This document shows, one piece after another, positions 15,828-25,544 of a stretch of 50,659 nt of DNA; the first letter of the stretch is position 1; every line of letters begins with the position of its first letter. The position numbers were made by a program, and so were the translations under genes. This stretch comes from JAKSUT01 sp045616505 (GTDB taxonomy: Bacteria; Cyanobacteriota; Vampirovibrionia; Gastranaerophilales; Gastranaerophilaceae). The stretch spans positions 1 to 50,659 of the forward strand of contig JAZLGV010000085.1 of NCBI GenBank assembly GCA_045616505.1, written 5' to 3'. The notes under the pieces were generated by a model. It had not been told where the DNA came from and did no database searches. It saw only the letters and a program-made list of their open reading frames with translations.

Positions 15828-17038
15828 TTGAAAACATAATAAAAATATTTAAAACAGAAATAAAAAGAACATTAACCGACCCAGGATGTACACTAATTAT
15901 GATAGGTGGTGTTCTGCTTTACTCACTTTTTTATAGCCTACCTTTTTCAACTCAAATTTTACACGATGTTCCAATTGCAATAATCGACCAAGATAATTCG
16001 AGTTTTTCAAGAAAACTTACAAGAGATTTTAATAGTAGTGATTTACTAGACGTTGTAGCAAAAGTTCCCGACATCGCAACTGCAAAAAAAATGTATTACA
16101 ACAATCAAATAAAAGCATACGTTTTAATACCAAAAGATTTCAAAAAAAATATTACAAGAGGCGGTTTTTCTTATGTTTCAGCATACGAAGACAGTTCTTA
16201 TTTAATCATATATAAACAAGTTGCAACAGGTATTCAAACAGTAACACTAACAACTAGTGCAACATTTGAAATAGGAAAAATGATGAAAAAAGGAATAAAA
16301 AAAGATATGGCGTATGCAATAAAAATGCCATTTGAATTTGTTCAAATTCCTTTATTCAACCCTATTGGAAGTTATCAAAACTATATTTATCCAATGGTTA
16401 TAATACTTATAATTCAACAAACTCTTCTTATTGGAGCAGGGCTTTTAGGTGGAACAGTAAGAGAAGAAATGCTTGGAATATACCGCAGAACAAAAGAATG
16501 TTTTGTGTATAAAAAAAGAAGTTCATTTAACAAATTTTCTAAAAACCCAATAGAAATAGTTTTAGGAAAAAGTTTAGGATATGTTTTAATTTACTTATTC
16601 TATTCAATAATTTTCTTCCTAATTTTCCCTGCTTTATTCTGCTACAAAATGAATTATTATAATTTTGGAACAACACTTATTTTATTAATTCCATTTTTAT
16701 TTACAGTTTCATTTCTCGCTCAAGCACTTGTTTTCTTTTACTTAAACAGAGAAAACTCTCTATTAATGCTTGTTGTCACATCACTTCCTATGATATTTTT
16801 CCCTGGGTTTATATGGCCAAAAGAAGCAATGCACCCACTATTAATTGCATTTTCATCTCTAATCCCTTCAACAAACGCTATTGAAGGACTTATCAGAATA
16901 AATATTTTTGGTGCAAATTTATACCAAGTAAGATGGAATTTATTAAACATATTATTCTTATGTGTATTATATTTTGTGCTTGCTTGTCTTGTTATAAACA
17001 AATTAAACGAAAACGCAACAAATGAAGAATGCGAGTAA
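15812..17038 (+). CDS. ABC-2 type transporter permease, second of a pair
   Basis: A 408-residue protein with the same layout as its upstream neighbour: N-terminal helix, extracytoplasmic domain starting VPIAIIDQDNSSFSRKLTRD, then C-terminal helices. The two are diverged paralogues and probably form a heterodimer, as YbhR and YbhS do. A basic, Phe/Lys-rich cytoplasmic insertion (about residues 228-250) is not obvious in the partner. Last gene of the export run; a separate promoter for yebC follows. Confidence 0.85.
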   Translation: MVQNMIENIIKIFKTEIKRTLTDPGCTLIMIGGVLLYSLFYSLPFSTQILHDVPIAIIDQDNSSFSRKLTRDFNSSDLLDVVAKVPDIATAKKMYYNNQIKAYVLIPKDFKKNITRGGFSYVSAYEDSSYLIIYKQVATGIQTVTLTTSATFEIGKMMKKGIKKDMAYAIKMPFEFVQIPLFNPIGSYQNYIYPMVIILIIQQTLLIGAGLLGGTVREEMLGIYRRTKECFVYKKRSSFNKFSKNPIEIVLGKSLGYVLIYLFYSIIFFLIFPALFCYKMNYYNFGTTLILLIPFLFTVSFLAQALVFFYLNRENSLLMLVVTSLPMIFFPGFIWPKEAMHPLLIAFSSLIPSTNAIEGLIRINIFGANLYQVRWNLLNILFLCVLYFVLACLVINKLNENATNEECE

Positions 17039-17045
17039 AATAATA

Positions 17046-17074
17046 TTGAAAAGCCCAAATGTTTAAGATATAAT
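17046..17074 (+). promoter_or_regulatory. strong sigma-70-type promoter for yebC
   Basis: TTGAAA (17046-17051) and a perfect TATAAT (17069-17074) with an ideal 17-base spacer. A second TATAAT (17088-17093) lies closer to the gene without a -35 box. GGGAAAGG precedes the ATG. Confidence 0.75.
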
Positions 17075-17113
17075 CTAACCAAAACGATATAATACAAAGG
17101 GAAAGGTTAAGTT

Positions 17114-17866
17114 ATGTCAGGACACTCAAAATGGGCAACAATTAAACGTAAAAAAGCTAAAATCGACTCTGCAAGAGCAGTAGTTTTTCAAAGATACTCA
17201 AGAGAATTAATGGTATCAGCAAAAATGGGTGGTCCAGACCCTGCGGGAAACTTCAGACTTAGAACAGCAATAGACAGAGCAAAAGCAGCTGGACTTCCAG
17301 CCGACAACATTAAACGTGCCATTGAAAAAGGTGCTGGCATGGGTAGTGGTGACAACTTTGAAGAAATGTCATACGAAGGATACGCAGCAGGCGGTGTAGC
17401 TGTTTTCATAGAAGTCATGACAGATAACAGAAACAGAACTGCAGGTGACATAAGAAGTTATTTCACAAAATATAACGGTAATCTAGGTGCAACAGGGTGT
17501 GTAGGTTGGATGTTTAAACCAATCGGTTCAATTAGTTTTGAAACATCCGTTGATTTCGATTCTTTATTTGAAAAAGCAGTTGAATTAGGTGCTGACGATA
17601 TCGCAGAAGATGAGGACGAATACAAAGTTATTACAACTGTTGAAAACTTCCAAACAGTTGTTGAAGGTCTTGAAGCGGCTGGTTTCAAAAGCACAAACGC
17701 AGAACTTACAAGAGTTCCGGAAAACACCATTGAAGTTACAGACGAAAAAATCGCTTCTCAAATTATGAATCTTATGGATAAAATTGAAGAACACGACGAC
17801 GTTCAAAATGTTTATGCAAACTTTGATATTCCAGATGAAGTTATGGAAAAAATCGTTAAATATTAA
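17114..17866 (+). CDS. YebC/PmpR-family protein
   Basis: A 250-residue member of the YebC family, recognisable by the start MSGHSKWATIKRKKAKID, by RTAIDRAKAAGLPADNIKRA (62-81), and by three-domain length. Members act as DNA-binding regulators (PmpR) and, as shown for several bacterial and mitochondrial homologues, as ribosome-associated factors that help translation of proline-rich stretches. Monocistronic, with its own strong promoter and terminator. No RuvC or other common neighbour is present. Confidence 0.93.
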   Translation: MSGHSKWATIKRKKAKIDSARAVVFQRYSRELMVSAKMGGPDPAGNFRLRTAIDRAKAAGLPADNIKRAIEKGAGMGSGDNFEEMSYEGYAAGGVAVFIEVMTDNRNRTAGDIRSYFTKYNGNLGATGCVGWMFKPIGSISFETSVDFDSLFEKAVELGADDIAEDEDEYKVITTVENFQTVVEGLEAAGFKSTNAELTRVPENTIEVTDEKIASQIMNLMDKIEEHDDVQNVYANFDIPDEVMEKIVKY

Positions 17867-17890
17867 TCTGCATAACATCAAAAAATATAA

Positions 17891-17924
17891 AAAAGGGCGA
17901 GAAATTTTAATTTCTCGCCCTTTT
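17891..17924. terminator. bidirectional terminator between yebC and the CheW-like gene
   Basis: An 11-bp perfect stem, GGGCGAGAAAT (17895-17905) with ATTTCTCGCCC (17910-17920), flanked by A4 on the left and T4 on the right. It can therefore serve both convergent genes. Confidence 0.9.
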
Positions 17925-17940
17925 AATTTTTCTTTTGTTT

Positions 17941-18975
17941 TTATTGATCAATAAAAAACTTTTCATCAGATAAAATATTTTTCATATCCAAAACACTATA
18001 TAACGAATTATCTTTAATAACCTCTCCTTTTACATAAATATTTTTTGTTGAAGAATTTGGTTTTATATCTTCTTCGTTAATATTAATTATTTTAAAAATT
18101 TCATCTACCAAAATACCTATTCTATAATCTGCAAAATTCAAAATAATTATATTATTTTTTCTTTTAATCTCTTCGACCGAATAATCTTTCTCATCAATAA
18201 AATCTGAAATACTTACAATCGTTATAAATTCACCTCTCAAAGATATTACACCTTTAATGTAATCAAGCCCGCAAGGAATTTTTGTTATTGATGCGTTTTT
18301 CACAAACTCTTTTACATATTCCAAATTTATACAATATACATTGTTATTTATAGAAAAAGAAATATATTCATCTTGAGAAAAGATATTAATAATAGATTTA
18401 CTTTTATTTTTTTCTTGAAGAACAGTATGTCTTGAAACTAAAGAATTTTTAAATTCCGCATCTTGTGGGAACAAAGAAGAAACATCATATTCTTCTACTT
18501 CAACACCTTCTTTTATAATTTGTTCTATTAAATCAGCACCTATTACTGACAAAATTTCGTCATTATAATAATAAATACCTTGGATTGGAGTAAGTTTTTT
18601 ATCCAAATTAAATTCTTCTATTTTAGAAGGAAGAATAGAAATAATATCTTCGGCATTATCAACAATAAGACCAAAAAACATTTCATCCGTTTTTACAATT
18701 AACAATTTTGTAGAAAGTGAATACTTTTCAGGTTTAATATTCAAATAAAATCTTAAATCTAAAACATTTATATTGAAATTATTATAATTAAGTAAACCAA
18801 CAATATTTCCTGCCAATTTTTGAGGATAATCTAATTGTGGCAAATTCATAATTTCTACCACATTTGAGACATTTATAGCATATTTATTTTCACCCAATTT
18901 AAAAGACAAAAATAAATTTTGTGATTCTATATCTTCAACCAAAAAATTATTATTAACTAAATCAAGATTATTCAT
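17941..18975 (-). CDS. tandem CheW-domain protein
   Basis: A 344-residue protein made of two CheW-like domains (about residues 20-165 and 203-340). Each shows the typical elements: IVGLLNYNNFNINVLDLRFYL in the first, and IKGVISLRGEFITIVSISDF with FADYRIGILVDEIFKI in the second. CheW couples receptors to CheA; a two-domain form can bridge more partners or dock a response regulator, as CheV does. It overlaps the REC-GGDEF gene by eight bases, so the two are made together. Confidence 0.85.
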   Translation of the reverse strand: MNNLDLVNNNFLVEDIESQNLFLSFKLGENKYAINVSNVVEIMNLPQLDYPQKLAGNIVGLLNYNNFNINVLDLRFYLNIKPEKYSLSTKLLIVKTDEMFFGLIVDNAEDIISILPSKIEEFNLDKKLTPIQGIYYYNDEILSVIGADLIEQIIKEGVEVEEYDVSSLFPQDAEFKNSLVSRHTVLQEKNKSKSIINIFSQDEYISFSINNNVYCINLEYVKEFVKNASITKIPCGLDYIKGVISLRGEFITIVSISDFIDEKDYSVEEIKRKNNIIILNFADYRIGILVDEIFKIININEEDIKPNSSTKNIYVKGEVIKDNSLYSVLDMKNILSDEKFFIDQ

Positions 18976-20437
18976 AAGATGTTGTCACCAATTTATTTCT
19001 ACCTGTTTGTTTTGCATGATACAATGCTTTATCTGTACTTTCAATAAGCATGTGATAAGAATCTAAATCTTTATTATAACAACTCAAACCTATACTAATC
19101 GTCACGTTTGTTTCTTGACCGTTATAATTAAATTTAAAAGATTCAACTTTTTCTCTTAATCTTTCTAGCGGAATAAGTGCATTTTCAATAGGTGTTTCTG
19201 TCAAAATAATAACAAATTCTTCACCACCATATCTGTAAATCATATCGGTTTTTCTAAACGAACCATTCACCAAATTTGCAACTTGTTTTAAAACATAATC
19301 ACCGAACTGATGACCATAAGTATCGTTTATCTTTTTGAAAAAATCTATATCAAGCATCGCCAAAGATAAATCCGCAGGATATCTTTTTACACGCATAAAT
19401 TCTCGTTCTATACTTGCTTCAAAATGTCTTCTGTTATACAAACCAGTAAGCCCGTCAGTTACAGACAAATATTGTGTTGAAGAATATACATAACGTAATT
19501 GGAACAATGTTGTAAGTTCACTCTTCATTGTTTCATAAAAATTCTTATCTTTATAATTTGCATTATCTCGACTATAAAAACAAATTCCACCCAACAATGA
19601 ATCGTCAGAAGCAATTATTGGCAATATAAATGAAGCTTTAAAATCAGATACATTTCTGATAATATCAACTGGATTTTCTGGGGAAGAAACAACATTATGC
19701 CCGAATTCTTTTGTAGAAAATTTTGTAATATTCGGCATTTGCAAGAAAAAATCTCTCTTTATTTTTTCCAATACAAAAGAAGAAATTTGAATATTTTCAA
19801 TATCGAAATTCAAAATTTTCTTTTCATTATTATCTGGACTATTCAAAAATATTCCCATTACATCATATTCTAAAAAAGTATTTGTCAATTTAAAAAGTTC
19901 AGAAATAAATGCTGAATCGTGACTTATATATTGATTTAATCCTCTAAATTCAGAAGACAAAACAGAACTCATCAAAAAAGCACTTAATGTACTATCAATA
20001 GCACTATCAAGAAAATCTCCCATTGATAAATTATCTAAAATATTTGCTCTATATTCATCAGTTATCGGATTTTCTTCAATTAACTGATTTACAGTTGTTT
20101 CAATAATACTAAAATCTTCTGTTTTCAAAATAAATTTATCAGCACCTGATTTATTACCCCAAAATTTATCAAGTTTTTTATCCAAAACTGTCAATATTAC
20201 AACAGGAATTTTACCAACAATTTCGGAGTTCTTAATCAACCTGCAAAGTCTAAGTCCATTAAGTTTAGGCATAACAATATCAGAAAGAATAACATCTGGA
20301 GCTGTTTCAAAAACAGCTTTATATCCTTCACTACCATCATTTGCAGTAACAACTTCAAAACCTGCTTTTTCAAAATTTAATTTCAGGTATTGAAGTTGGG
20401 TTTTACTATCATCTATTAATAGTATTCTTTTTGACAT
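18968..20437 (-). CDS. response regulator with C-terminal GGDEF (diguanylate cyclase)
   Basis: A 489-residue protein: REC domain (1-125) with predicted phospho-acceptor Asp53 in VILSDIVMPKLNG and acidic pair Asp9-Asp10; a GAF-like middle region (about 150-315); and a GGDEF domain (about 325-489) with intact GGEEF near residue 404. An RKTD motif five residues before it matches the RxxD inhibitory site, so product feedback is expected. It should make cyclic di-GMP when phosphorylated, most simply by the hybrid CheA encoded divergently. It overlaps the tandem CheW gene, which supports a chemosensory-to-c-di-GMP circuit. Confidence 0.92.
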   Translation of the reverse strand: MSKRILLIDDSKTQLQYLKLNFEKAGFEVVTANDGSEGYKAVFETAPDVILSDIVMPKLNGLRLCRLIKNSEIVGKIPVVILTVLDKKLDKFWGNKSGADKFILKTEDFSIIETTVNQLIEENPITDEYRANILDNLSMGDFLDSAIDSTLSAFLMSSVLSSEFRGLNQYISHDSAFISELFKLTNTFLEYDVMGIFLNSPDNNEKKILNFDIENIQISSFVLEKIKRDFFLQMPNITKFSTKEFGHNVVSSPENPVDIIRNVSDFKASFILPIIASDDSLLGGICFYSRDNANYKDKNFYETMKSELTTLFQLRYVYSSTQYLSVTDGLTGLYNRRHFEASIEREFMRVKRYPADLSLAMLDIDFFKKINDTYGHQFGDYVLKQVANLVNGSFRKTDMIYRYGGEEFVIILTETPIENALIPLERLREKVESFKFNYNGQETNVTISIGLSCYNKDLDSYHMLIESTDKALYHAKQTGRNKLVTTSYE

Positions 20438-20470
20438 TTATACACTCTTCTAAAAATTTGTAATAAAATA

Positions 20471-20512
20471 ATTATACAACAAATTTGCATTTAATTAAAA
20501 ATCTTTTATAAT
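20471..20512. promoter_or_regulatory. overlapping divergent promoters of the chemosensory block
   Basis: Plus strand: TTGCAT (20485-20490), 16 bases, perfect TATAAT (20507-20512), serving the receptor-cheA genes. Minus strand: TATAAT read from 20476 to 20471, with a weak TTTAAT near 20499-20494, serving the REC-GGDEF/CheW pair. The two promoters overlap within 42 bases and would compete or be coregulated. Confidence 0.5.
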
Positions 20513-20540
20513 TGTAATAAGAAAAAATGAAGGAGCTTAT

Positions 20541-21575
20541 ATGCATAACAATGATTTTTCAATAAAAAATAAGTCTAATTTAAAAAACATAATTGATATT
20601 ATACTTTTAGTAATCTTTACAATCCTAATGGTAATTATTGAATTTAAAGTTCCTTCAAATATCGCAAGGATGATAACTTTCTTATCATTGGTAGCTATTT
20701 ATACAATACAGTTTTGTATAACAAAAAATCAAATTGAAAAAGAAATTGAACAAACTGTAAATAACGAAAGAAATTTAACAACAGAAACAACAAATTCTAT
20801 TTTAGACATTTCTACAAAACAAAAAAATCTTTTAAACAAATTTAATAATACAATTGAAGAAACATCTACACTTGTAGATAAATTAACTTCAACTCTTAAA
20901 AACACAACAGAAGATACAAAAGAAGTATCAACAAAAACAGATATATCATTAGATTTTTCTCAAAAAGAACAAGATGCGGTAAAAGCAAACATTGAAAAAA
21001 TGGTAACTTTACGCCACAAAATACAAACAATTGCAGAATTAATATTACGTTTATCAGAACATACTCAAGAAATTGGCGATATTGTAGGAATTGTAGAAGA
21101 TATAGCAGAACAAACAAATATGCTAGCTCTTAACGCCGCAGTTGAAGCTGCAAGAGCAGGAGAAAACGGAAAAGGTTTTTCTGTTGTTGCAGGCGAAATC
21201 AGAAAACTTGCTGATGAATCTAAACAAGCAACTACAAAAATAATTTCATTAATTAAAGAAATACAACAAGCTACAAATTCAACTGTTATGGCAACAGAAG
21301 AAGGGGCAAAAGAAATTGAATCAGGGGTTCAACTCGCAAGCGATATAAACACAAATATCCAATCTCTTATCGTTGCAATTACAGAAATTAAAACATCTGT
21401 AACCCAAATTTTTGAAAAAGCTGAAGAACAAAAAGATTGTTCGGATAAAACAATCACTTTAATAAATTCACTTAAAAACGATATCGGAGAAACATTCAAC
21501 TTAATCGATGAAAATGTTGGAAAAGTAAAAACAATCAATACTGCATCTGACACTTATAAAAATCGCTTAAATTAA
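20541..21575 (+). CDS. methyl-accepting chemotaxis protein without a sensor domain
   Basis: A 344-residue receptor. Two membrane helices (about residues 16-37 and 41-61) are joined by only a few residues, so there is no periplasmic ligand-binding domain and no clear HAMP domain. The cytoplasmic signalling domain is complete, with the hairpin tip EQTNMLALNAAVEAARAGE and GFSVVAGEIRKLADE (about 190-228). It may sense within the membrane, sense through partners, or simply organise CheA arrays. An AAGGAG site precedes the ATG. The cheA gene follows 13 bases later. Confidence 0.92.
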   Translation: MHNNDFSIKNKSNLKNIIDIILLVIFTILMVIIEFKVPSNIARMITFLSLVAIYTIQFCITKNQIEKEIEQTVNNERNLTTETTNSILDISTKQKNLLNKFNNTIEETSTLVDKLTSTLKNTTEDTKEVSTKTDISLDFSQKEQDAVKANIEKMVTLRHKIQTIAELILRLSEHTQEIGDIVGIVEDIAEQTNMLALNAAVEAARAGENGKGFSVVAGEIRKLADESKQATTKIISLIKEIQQATNSTVMATEEGAKEIESGVQLASDINTNIQSLIVAITEIKTSVTQIFEKAEEQKDCSDKTITLINSLKNDIGETFNLIDENVGKVKTINTASDTYKNRLN

Positions 21576-21588
21576 AAAAAGGGTAAAA

Positions 21589-24500
21589 ATGGATTTTTCA
21601 AATGAAACAATGGATGAAATATTTAATATATTTCAAATTGAATCAGAAGAATTAATAAATAAAATAAACACAAGTTTACTTAAATTAGGCAAAAACCCTA
21701 ATGATAAGAGTGCTATTCTTGAATTATTCAGAGATGCTCATTCTCTAAAAGGCGCTTCAAGAATGGTTGGTTTTAATGATGTTCAAGCAATAGCTCATAA
21801 ACTTGAAGATATCTTAGATTTAGCAAAAGAAAACAAACTAACACTTAACGAAGAAATAATAAATATTTTAGACAAAGCAGTTAGTTTTTTGGCAAATGTA
21901 ATCGAAAAATCAACTGAAAAAAGAAAACAAATTTACGACTCAAATTACCCAAAACAAATGGCACTTTTAATGAAAATCATAGAAAGTGTCCACGCACCTC
22001 AAATAAAAAAAACACAAGAAAAACCATCAGTAACACTTGTTTCTGCAAAAACTTTTAAAACAACTTTAGAAAAAATAAATAAAACACTTGTAAATATCTT
22101 AATTATTTTGATGCAATTAGAAGAAAGTTGCACTCCTGAGTTAATTTCACAGCTAAAAAAAGATATTGATTTATTACAAATGCTTTTTGCAAAAACAGAA
22201 GAAGACAATATTAAAGAATCAATAACAAGTATCACAATAAAGCTTAATATCACCCAAAAAGGTTCAAATACATTATCACTTGAAGAAATAGACGATATTC
22301 ACGCAACAATTGATAAAATCATAGAACATTTTTCTAATTTTTGTGAATTACAAAAAATAGAAACAATAGATTATTATTCTGCTGCTTTTGAAATTAAAGA
22401 AAAATTTGAAAAAATTTCGGAATTAAACGAAAAAATAGAAGCACTAGAAGAAGAAGAAGAAGAAGAAGAACTTTGCGACGAACTCGAAACTGTTGTAGAA
22501 CAAGAACTTAAAGACGCAGTTACTCCAGAAATCCATATTGAAAGTAAAAAAGAACCAACTGCTATAAAAAATTTAAATTTTGTTGAATTTAATGAAAAAG
22601 AAGAAAAAACAGACGAAAAAGTAATAGAAGAAGTAACAGAAGTAGCAGAAGTAGCAAAGGAAAAAGAAAAGAAAGAAGAAGAAACTTCAAATAATTCAAA
22701 CGTACTTGATTCAATCAAATTTTCACAAATTACTCCTGAAACACAAAATATTAATACAAAAACTATTAAAGAAAAATTTAACGACTTTTTGAGTTTTTCT
22801 TGCTCACTTGATGAATTAAACAACACAATTGACGAATACAAAAACACTTGTCAAAACGACAAGATTAATACTATTTTAGACAAACTTAAAAGTCTTCTTA
22901 ATTATGCAGCCTCAGTAGAAACAAAACTAAACCCAGATGCAATTGCAAGTATTAATGAAAGTTTAAACTACTGTGAAACTCTTGAATCAAATAATCAAAA
23001 TACAGAAGACGACAATTCTTCTTTAATAGTTCAGCAATTAGAAATTATTCAACAACTTATTGAATTCGACCAACAAAAAACAGAAACAGAAGCACAACTT
23101 ACTGTTAATCCAAACCAAGAAAGAATTAAAAAACTCACCAACATTGATGAAATGTTTAATACAGGAGAAATAAAAACACTAAGAGTTGAATCTACAAAAT
23201 TAGATAAACTTATTAATCAAATAAATGAACTTACTATTGAAAAAATTAAAACTAAAAAACACTTGATAGAACTAAATGACATATACAAAGATTTTGAAGA
23301 CTTTCAAAAAGAAGTATCAAAAGTGTCATATCACTTAAAATACCAAGACAAGAAAAATCAAAATTCATCTTTTACGGATTTTCAACAACAAAATTCTTAT
23401 AAATCATTAACAAACTTTTTCAAAAACAACAACAAAAATCTTCAAAAGTTAAAACTTAAAATCAATAATCTTCACAGAACTATCCAAGAAGACGACACAA
23501 AATTAAACATTACTGTTGATAATTTAAGTAATATGGTTAAAAATATCAGAATTTTACCATTTGCAACTGTTTTTCACATGTTCGGCAGAATGATTAAAGA
23601 TATCGCAGAAGAAAGCAACAAAAAAATAGATTTTGAAGTACAAGGTAGCGAAACAAGCGCAGACAAAAAAATCATTGAAGAAATAAAAACACCACTTATT
23701 CATATAATAAGAAACTCTATCGACCATGGTATTGAAACACCAGAAGAACGTCGTGCGCTTAACAAACCTGAAACAGGAAAAATCATTCTTTCTGCAAAAC
23801 AATCAAACAACAAAGTTATTATAAAAATAATTGATGACGGTAGAGGAATAAACATTAATAAAATAAAAGAAAAAGCTATTTCAAAAGGTTTTCTAACACC
23901 TGAAGAACTTTCACACATGACAGATAACCAAATTATGGAACTTATTTTCACTCCAGGTTTTTCAACAGGCGAAGTCATCACAAATATTTCAGGCAGAGGT
24001 ATCGGACTTGATGTAGTACAAAGCAAAATTTCAGAACTAAACGGAAAAGTAAAAGTTTTGTCAGAACTAAACAAAGGTTGTTGCGTTCAAATTGAGCTCC
24101 CTACAACAATGGCAATTATGAAAGTATTTATCGTACAAACAGGTTCTGAAATATACGCAATTCCAATTGATACGGTTCATTCTGTTCTTCGTAAATCATC
24201 AAATGAAATAATTTCTCACAAAAAACACGATACAATAATTTTTGAAAATGAAACAATAAAATTGGTTAATTTGACATCTATTCTTAATATTGAAGAAAAT
24301 GCCGAACGCAAAAACAAACAAACAATACTTATAATTGAAAATGATGGAAAACGTATTGCACTTTGCGTAGATAAACTTCTAGGAGAACAAGAAGTTATGC
24401 ACAAAAAACTTGCTGCTCCATTCTACAAACTCAAAAAAATTATGGGTATTACAACTCTTATTTCAGGGGAAGTTTGCTTAATACTAAACATGTCAGACAT

Positions 24501-24951
24501 AATTAATAGCATAAATGAAATAACTACGACCCACACAACAACTACAAATATTATTGATAACAAGCATTACACTATATTGCTTGTAGATGATTCTGCAACA
24601 ACAAGCACACTTGAAAAAAATATTCTTAAAAAAGTTGGTTACAACGTAGAAATCGCAGAAAATCCTATTTTAGCATTTGAAAAAATTGAAAAACAACATT
24701 TTGACATGATAATTACAGACTTTGAAATGCCTGAAATGAATGGTGTTGATTTTGTGAAAAAATTAAAAACAAACGAAATGTATTCTGAAATTCCAATAAT
24801 TATGGTAAGTTCTATATTTAATGAAGAAAAACGCAAACAAGCAATTCAAGCTGGCGCAATAAAATACATTTTAAAAAGTGCATTTGACCAAGACGAATTT
24901 AAAGAAACAATTTCAAACATTTTAAAACAAACTAAATTTGAACAGTTCTGA
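21589..24951 (+). CDS. cheA: hybrid histidine kinase CheA with C-terminal receiver domain
   Basis: A 1120-residue CheA hybrid. Order: Hpt domain (1-115) with phospho-His51 in DAHSLKGASRMVGF; long low-complexity linker (about 130-560) with an eight-Glu run and many Glu/Lys/Thr; dimerisation helices; HATPase (about 650-835) with HIIRNSIDHGIETPEERR and DDGRGI; CheW-like regulatory domain (about 835-985); REC domain (about 993-1118) with Asp1044 as predicted acceptor. The layout resembles FrzE and cyanobacterial PixL-type kinases rather than E. coli CheA. No cheY, cheB, cheR or cheD is nearby. The last 20 bases overlap the convergent gene at 24932. Confidence 0.93.
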   Translation: MDFSNETMDEIFNIFQIESEELINKINTSLLKLGKNPNDKSAILELFRDAHSLKGASRMVGFNDVQAIAHKLEDILDLAKENKLTLNEEIINILDKAVSFLANVIEKSTEKRKQIYDSNYPKQMALLMKIIESVHAPQIKKTQEKPSVTLVSAKTFKTTLEKINKTLVNILIILMQLEESCTPELISQLKKDIDLLQMLFAKTEEDNIKESITSITIKLNITQKGSNTLSLEEIDDIHATIDKIIEHFSNFCELQKIETIDYYSAAFEIKEKFEKISELNEKIEALEEEEEEEELCDELETVVEQELKDAVTPEIHIESKKEPTAIKNLNFVEFNEKEEKTDEKVIEEVTEVAEVAKEKEKKEEETSNNSNVLDSIKFSQITPETQNINTKTIKEKFNDFLSFSCSLDELNNTIDEYKNTCQNDKINTILDKLKSLLNYAASVETKLNPDAIASINESLNYCETLESNNQNTEDDNSSLIVQQLEIIQQLIEFDQQKTETEAQLTVNPNQERIKKLTNIDEMFNTGEIKTLRVESTKLDKLINQINELTIEKIKTKKHLIELNDIYKDFEDFQKEVSKVSYHLKYQDKKNQNSSFTDFQQQNSYKSLTNFFKNNNKNLQKLKLKINNLHRTIQEDDTKLNITVDNLSNMVKNIRILPFATVFHMFGRMIKDIAEESNKKIDFEVQGSETSADKKIIEEIKTPLIHIIRNSIDHGIETPEERRALNKPETGKIILSAKQSNNKVIIKIIDDGRGININKIKEKAISKGFLTPEELSHMTDNQIMELIFTPGFSTGEVITNISGRGIGLDVVQSKISELNGKVKVLSELNKGCCVQIELPTTMAIMKVFIVQTGSEIYAIPIDTVHSVLRKSSNEIISHKKHDTIIFENETIKLVNLTSILNIEENAERKNKQTILIIENDGKRIALCVDKLLGEQEVMHKKLAAPFYKLKKIMGITTLISGEVCLILNMSDIINSINEITTTHTTTTNIIDNKHYTILLVDDSATTSTLEKNILKKVGYNVEIAENPILAFEKIEKQHFDMIITDFEMPEMNGVDFVKKLKTNEMYSEIPIIMVSSIFNEEKRKQAIQAGAIKYILKSAFDQDEFKETISNILKQTKFEQF

Positions 24952-25498
24952 AAATTGTATAATATCTGAAATTGTTGTAATAAATAATCATTATCACAAA
25001 ATTGTCATTCAAATCATTTACTTCTAAATAAGTTTTTGCAGTCGGTTTTCTCTTTGCACTTTTTATGTGTTTACCTACAAACATATAAAAGGCATTACCT
25101 ACTTTTTGAGTCCATGTATATTTTTCTTTTGGCAAATGAGATTTATAAAAACCACTTGGAACAAGTTCTTTTTTATAAATTGGAACAATATGTCTTACCA
25201 TACCGTTTTGTTTAAAAAGTAAATAATATTGTCCTTTGTATTCTCTTGGTGTCAAATCATAATACCCTGGCATTATTTTTACACTTTTAAAATACAAAGG
25301 TGTACAAAGTCTAAAAAGCGGATAAACTGAATACGTAGCATCCTTGTTATCATAAAATTGTTTTGGATCAATACCGTGGATATAAGAAAATTTTGGCATC
25401 TCCAAATTCATGTAAATGCTTCTATAATCAGGTTCTGAAGCAATAACTTTACCCGAAATTAAAAAAATTATGCAAGCTAATAAAACTATTTTCTTCAT
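24932..25498 (-). CDS. exported protein of unknown function
   Basis: A 188-residue product with a signal peptide (about residues 1-20, ending GKVIA) and a mature part rich in Tyr, Phe and Lys. No family is recognised. It contains LTPREYKGQYYLLFKQNG and several predicted beta strands, which would fit a small periplasmic or surface beta protein. Its 3' end overlaps the convergent cheA gene by 20 bases. It lies 46 bases downstream of the GGDEF/HD-GYP gene on the same strand, so the two may be cotranscribed. Confidence 0.65.
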   Translation of the reverse strand: MKKIVLLACIIFLISGKVIASEPDYRSIYMNLEMPKFSYIHGIDPKQFYDNKDATYSVYPLFRLCTPLYFKSVKIMPGYYDLTPREYKGQYYLLFKQNGMVRHIVPIYKKELVPSGFYKSHLPKEKYTWTQKVGNAFYMFVGKHIKSAKRKPTAKTYLEVNDLNDNFVIMIIYYNNFRYYTIFRTVQI

Positions 25499-25544
25499 AG
25501 CTTCATTTTAACAATTTTTATACAAAAGTAAACCTTTATTTAAT

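Noticed and set aside
22374..22847. Long serine-rich minus-strand frame
   Set aside because: It is the antisense of the Glu-rich linker of cheA (GAA/AGA repeats read as TTC/TCT). No ribosome site, and the sense frame is a continuous kinase.
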